Assembly (NCBI RefSeq): GCF_965638725.1
Contig: NC_134970.1
Span: 5,810,001-5,874,000 of the forward strand
DNA from: Aptenodytes patagonicus
Lineage: Eukaryota; Chordata; Aves; Sphenisciformes; Spheniscidae
DNA: 64,000 nucleotides
Reading direction: 5' to 3'
The position numbers and the translations under genes are program-made. Shown here in pieces: positions 59,601-64,000 of the stretch; position 1 is the first letter of the stretch; each line of letters opens with the position of its first letter. The notes below the pieces were generated by a model. That model saw nothing but the letters and a program-made list of their open reading frames with translations. It was not told the origin of the DNA and did not search any database.

Positions 59601-60395
59601 GGCGAGCTAAAAATACCCCGCGCGTTTGTCGCCTCCTGAACTCGCGTAAACAGCTTAAAGCAACACGGCGATACCGGAGCGGAAATTTCATGAATCAGCT
59701 AAAAATAAAAAAAAAAAAGGGATGGGGGAGGTAATGGTGGGGTCTCAGCCCTCGTCACGGTGCGGGGAGCACCAGCTTGGTGGGGAAGAGCACATCCCTG
59801 CTCCAGGGATGGGGGAGAAGGAGCAACCGGAGCTGTGCACCACATGGGTCCTGGGGTTTTTGTTTTGCCTCTCCAAGATGCCCTTTTCCAGGTGTAAAAA
59901 GCAAGAAAACAAGGTTTCTTTTGGTCCCCAGCCAGCTGGGAGGAGCGGTGTATTCATTGGCATGCCGAGCTCAACACATAGCACTAACGTGGGCTGGGGG
60001 AAGGAGCCAACTGTCCCCAGCAAGGAGTTTGGGGACAATCTGGGGATGGGGCGACCTTGGCTGCCCGCTGGCGAGCCATGACCTGGCACGGTGCTTTCCC
60101 TTCTCACTCATATCATCTCTCTGAGAAAAAGACGTTGAGGTCCAGCAAACGGGTTACCTCCGGGATGCGGGACATCGGGGCTGTCTACGCTGCCAGCACC
60201 CTCGCTGTGCTCGCGGCCGTGTGTCAGCCCAGCGTTACTGGGCCCATAACAGGCAAACGAGATCGTGCTCTCCTCTCTCCAGTTAGCCAGGACTGTCCTC
60301 AGCTGACTCCCAGTTTCTTTTTGCAGAATACGCAACCAGCTCCTTTTTCTTTAAAGGCTTTCTCCCAGCAGCACACCCTTCCCTGAGAAGGAACA

Positions 60396-60478
60396 CCCAG
60401 ATGGGGAAACTGAGGCACAAGCTTGCTTGCTCAAGACCCGTCCGTACGTTGGGAGTGAATCCAGGTTTCCCAGCTCCC
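60396..60478 (+). repeat. MIR SINE remnant
   Basis: ATGGGGAAACTGAGGCACAA, then GCTTGCTCAAGACCC and GGGAGTGAATCCAGGTTTCC, follow the MIR consensus from its core to its 3' part in the right order and spacing. Confidence 0.65.
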
Positions 60479-62989
60479 CCAGCCATGCCGGGAGCTGCAG
60501 TCAGGCATCGCCCTTCACCTCCAAAGCACGGCAGCCTGCAACACCCCTGCACCCATCACAGACACCCTCCTACCCCCAATTAGCCCTGCCTCCTAATTAA
60601 AAGGCTCTCAAAGGCCCAGGGCAGGGGGATGAGCCCGCATCCAAGTGGCTTTGAGGAGGCTCATCCAACCCAGCAGCTGGCTGGAGAGCTGGGGTTGATT
60701 TTTTTCCCCAGGGAAACTCTGCATTTACGCATTTGCTTTCGTCCTGGCTGCGGGCGGAACAGCCAGCGTTCCTGGGATGCTGCTTTAAACCTTCGCTTCC
60801 ACCAGGAACCGGAGAAGCAGGAGAAATGCCACCCCCGGCTCACAGTGGGAGGATTTAGGGTGGGTGATAAACAGGGCTTTGCGGTGGAAAATTCCCCCCC
60901 TGCCCAAAGCAGGAAAAGCCAATTTCGCAGTAAAACCTGTTCCAGATGAATTCTCCTAGGCTGAGGACAGGAGAACTTGCTACAGGGTTTCTTGTTGCTG
61001 CCTCAGGGAGGGGAACAGGCACCTTGGGGTCCCTCTGGGGTCCCTCAGCCATCCCCAGCACCCCGGGCATCCCCTCCCAAGCATCTCCCCTGCAGACCCG
61101 GCTTTCTCAGCACATGTTATAATAGTGCAATGTAGGGAGAGGGGGGGGGAAACATTTTAGGTCACTTTTTGTGGACTTTAAGAGCTTTCTCCGGCAATGG
61201 TAGGATTAAGGCCATCGGCTCTGAATAGCCAGAGCGGTAAAATAAATCCATGCAAGGCTCGTGCGGCCCAGCCAAAAATGTGCTGCAAGTCACATTCCTT
61301 GATGGTAAAGAAAAGCCATCCTGAGCTTGAGTTATTTATTAGATTTCATCCCATTAAATGAGTGGGAGCTGGACATAAGCAATGCCACTGTCCCTAGCCC
61401 TCCATGCCAAAACCCTCAGCACCAGCCCTATTAAACTAAGAGCCCGAAGCATCGCCGACGGGGAGGGGATGCGCAGAGAGGCAGCAGCCAGGGACCGCTG
61501 CAGAGTCCAGCGGCTGTAAACCTCCATGGGGGTGGGAAGGGGACGGGGGGGGTGTGTGTTCATCCAGCCCAGCAATCGGCTCAGCACCCTCTGCATACAG
61601 CAGCGGTTTCCCAGGCAGAGCCATGCCAGGGGTGCTGGGACAGACCCCGGTGAGCTCACTGGGCAACGAAACACCACTCGGGAGAAATCCTGAATCCCTC
61701 TTCCTGGCAGTAAACCGGTTCCAGTTGTTTTGGAGCGGGGCGATGCTCTGGTAGAAATAGGGGTGGCGGGAATAAAGCTGCCAGGAAGCTGGAGAGAGAC
61801 TGGGCTGCAAAGGGCTTCTCAAGTGATTGCACCAAGCTCGGGGAGGGGGTTTCCCCCCGATGCCAACGCGCACCCAGCCCATGAGGCTGGGGCTCTGCCG
61901 TGCTGCAGCAGGGCTCGGCAGGAGGAATGGGCTTTGTAGGGTCCCGCCAACCCCAAGTGGAGCAAAGTGGCCCCTCGCATCACTTCTCTTACCTTCACCA
62001 CCCCTGCTCCAAGGCCACGACCAGCCCCGTGTGACTTGGGTAGCCTCAAGAGCTGCCCTGGGGTGGGTTTATAATCTCTCCGGTGCTCCCAGCTCCACCT
62101 CCTGCAGCCCACAGGCTCCTCCAGGCAGTGGCAAACACAGGTATCCTCAATTAAGAGCCAGGATTAGGGCAGGGAAGCAACCTCCTCACCTTTCCACAGG
62201 TATTCTGCAGGAAGGAGGAGTTACACCTGGCTCCCAGGGAGCCTCCCCCCTTCCGAAATACCCCCAGGTGATCCCACCACCTCCTACCACAGCCCCAAAG
62301 ATGAGCGTGGTGTGAAGCCAAGTCAACCAGAGCAATGCAAGGGAAGGTGCCCACTGCTTGTGGGGGTTTAAGAGAGGCAGCGAGCATCGCTGCCGGGCTC
62401 GTATGCACCTGATGGGGACGTGAGCTGATGCCAGCATTTCGGGTTTCCCAAATCTCGGTGCCTGCGTGGCCGTCAGAGAGCTGTCACCCTGCTCAGGTCA
62501 CCGCAAGAGAAGTGCAGGGGCAGCGGGGAGAGCTCTTCCCCCGTGGGCTCAGGGTAGTGTTGATTTTAGCAGGCGACTTCCAGCCGGCCGAGAAGCACGC
62601 GCGGGTCTGCTCACGTCGAGCTGTCTCCCCGCTCGAAATCCCTTAAAGAAGAGCTGCCTGCTGCTGGATTACAGCAATGGCTTGGTTCGAACGGGCCTGG
62701 CGGGCAGACCGATGCTCAGCGCAGCGGCCGTGGCTCCAGCTGCTCTTGTCCCCAAGATGAAGATGCAGCATGAAGCTCTGGAAACTCATCCTTGCCCAGA
62801 GCTGGCTCAGCCCTGCTTATCTGCTCACGGCAGGGATGCTCAGCTCCCGCTGCCCTTCTCCTGGGCTTTGCTCCAGGCTTGTCCCACAGCCCGTTGCTGC
62901 CTTCACCCAGCACCCTGCAAGCAGTCCCTCTTTTTATACCCCCACCCAGCAAATCTGCCTGTCTTAAAGGGGTGATTAAGCATCTTCAC

Positions 62990-63060
62990 TTAGGAAAGGG
63001 GAAACTGAGGCACGGGAGAACAGTCCCCGAGCAAACCAGCTGCAGAGAAACCCAACATCC
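62990..63060 (+). repeat. MIR SINE remnant
   Basis: AGGGGAAACTGAGGCACGGG matches the MIR core; the following 40 bp match weakly. Confidence 0.5.
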
Positions 63061-63574
63061 CCACGCAATGACCAGACCCTCCATCCCTTTCCCCACCGCC
63101 TCCCCCTGCAACGGCACCCCAAAGGGCGGCCTGGCTCCGGGTGGGAAGCCCCTCTCCGGCCCCTCGGTTCTCCCTGGCATGGATGCAGCTCCCCGGGAGC
63201 CGCTGCCCGGCTGCGTGGCCGTTCCCCTCCCGGCAGCTACTTTCCTAGATTAAAAATCATGCGCTCATCGCCTTGGCGCGGCGCCACGGAGCCTCTCACT
63301 TGTTTTTATTGACAGCACCACCTTTCGCTGATTAAAATTCCTTTAAGTGCACCCGATGGCTAATTCCGGCCCCGAGGCCAGGGATGCTGTCACTGTCCCG
63401 TCCCTCGTCCCCTGTCCCCCCCCCATATCGGGTCTTTCTGCCCATGTTCCCTCTCTGCTGCATCCCAGCCTGCCGGCCCCGCTGCGTGTCCTCGGGTGCC
63501 ATGTGTGCCTCCCTCCCCGCGTGGTCTTTCCTTGGCTTCAAAAATAAAGGAAAAAAGAGTCAAAAATGCTCCTG

Positions 63575-64000
63575 GAGATGGGGGAAAGGGTGATTTTTAT
63601 TTGGGAAAAGAAATTGGGGGGTGTAAGGGTGTGCCAGGCTCCATCCCCATCCCTTGTGCCCCTTGTCCTGCTTGGCTGGTGCTGGATTTATACCCAGAGG
63701 GATGGAGAGACAAGAAGCACGGGCCAGGAGGGGAGTCGTGCCAAAAGCACCCGAATCCAAGCCTTGCGGCAAGAAACAAGCAGCGGCACTAACGAAATCC
63801 CTGCTGGCCCTGGGCTGGGGCTGCCGGAATTGTCGGGCTCGGCTGGGATCGCCCGCCGGCAGGGATGGGCTGCTCCGTGGGGATATGGGGAACGCTGGGA
63901 GCATCCCACTGCCCGCTGGGGAGCCGGATGAGCGAGTCCAAAAACGGTTTGAATTCCTCGTGGGGACGGCCGAAGTGGCACATGGTGGTGGTCCCCGGGG
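63575..64000 (-). CDS. Possible terminal exon of the next gene (unidentified, partial)
   Basis: On the minus strand an open frame enters from the right edge and runs to a TAG stop at 63791-63789. It reads PGTTTMCHFGRPHEEFKPFL, DSLIRLPSGQWDAPSVPHIP and then a Pro/Gln-rich tail. An AATAAA (minus strand, 63601-63596) lies about 190 nt after the stop, as expected for a 3'UTR end near 63575. Synteny with mammals predicts KCNC4 (Kv3.4) next, on this strand. The peptide does not match the Kv3.4 C-terminus I know (..VSHTCAL), and the large Kv3.4 channel exon is not in the window. It could be an alternative tail, another gene or a chance frame. No splice acceptor is visible within the window. Confidence 0.3.

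Larger units (their letters stand above)
41480..63570. other. Gene-poor region beyond RBM15
   Basis: About 22 kb with no supported exon. The open frames here (up to about 330 codons, at 45538-46524) have low-complexity, homopolymer-derived sequence and no recognisable domain. MIR-like remnants, homopolymers and AT-rich blocks are listed separately. By synteny this should lie between RBM15 and KCNC4. Confidence 0.5.

Noticed and set aside
41480-64000. KCNC4 coding exons expected by synteny
   Set aside because: The large exon with the GYGD pore and S1-S6 segments is not present in any frame; if KCNC4 follows RBM15 in this species, its main exons lie beyond the right edge.

Overview
This window is bird (avian) nuclear DNA. 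It has spliced genes with GT-AG introns, a CR1 LINE fragment (the typical avian retroposon), GC-rich CpG-island promoters and long G homopolymers of the kind seen on avian microchromosomes. Gene content and order match the conserved vertebrate block PROK1 - LAMTOR5 - SLC16A4 - RBM15, which lies on human 1p13.3 (in the opposite orientation); I recall it on chicken chromosome 26. The species cannot be fixed from sequence alone.

Layout: (1) 1-3192, minus strand: PROK1, a secreted prokineticin, in three coding exons; the last runs off the left edge. A TATA box lies at 3258-3265. (2) 3270-5880: intergenic, with some AT-rich blocks and a short minisatellite. (3) 5880-7975, plus strand: CpG-island promoter and the four coding exons of LAMTOR5, a 91-residue Ragulator subunit. 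(4) About 8.4-21.7 kb, plus strand: SLC16A4, an orphan monocarboxylate-transporter-family protein. Eight coding exons are certain; the exon carrying the start codon is uncertain. A CR1 fragment (8982-9540) sits in its first intron. (5) 21.7-36.6 kb: AT-richer DNA between the converging 3' ends of SLC16A4 and RBM15, with no convincing gene; part is probably RBM15 3'UTR. (6) 36630-39509, minus strand: RBM15, a 959-codon single-exon reading frame (three RRMs and a SPOC domain), followed upstream by a CpG-island promoter holding 13 same-orientation CCAAT boxes in 685 bp. (7) 41-63.5 kb: a 22-kb gene-poor stretch with scattered MIR-like SINE remnants, homopolymers, small perfect hairpins and AT-rich blocks that could be conserved regulatory DNA. 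(8) 63575-64000, minus strand: a possible terminal exon of the next gene, entering from the right edge. Synteny predicts KCNC4 here, but the peptide does not resemble the Kv3.4 tail I know.

The genes do not form one pathway: PROK1 is a secreted GPCR ligand, LAMTOR5 acts in lysosomal mTORC1 signalling, SLC16A4 is a membrane transporter and RBM15 directs m6A methylation and RNA processing. I found no novel multi-gene system. The most interesting signals are regulatory: the CCAAT array of RBM15, a palindromic CACGTG element and G tract at the LAMTOR5 start, and an RBM15 C-terminal codon that lacks the GT needed for a mammal-type alternative splice.
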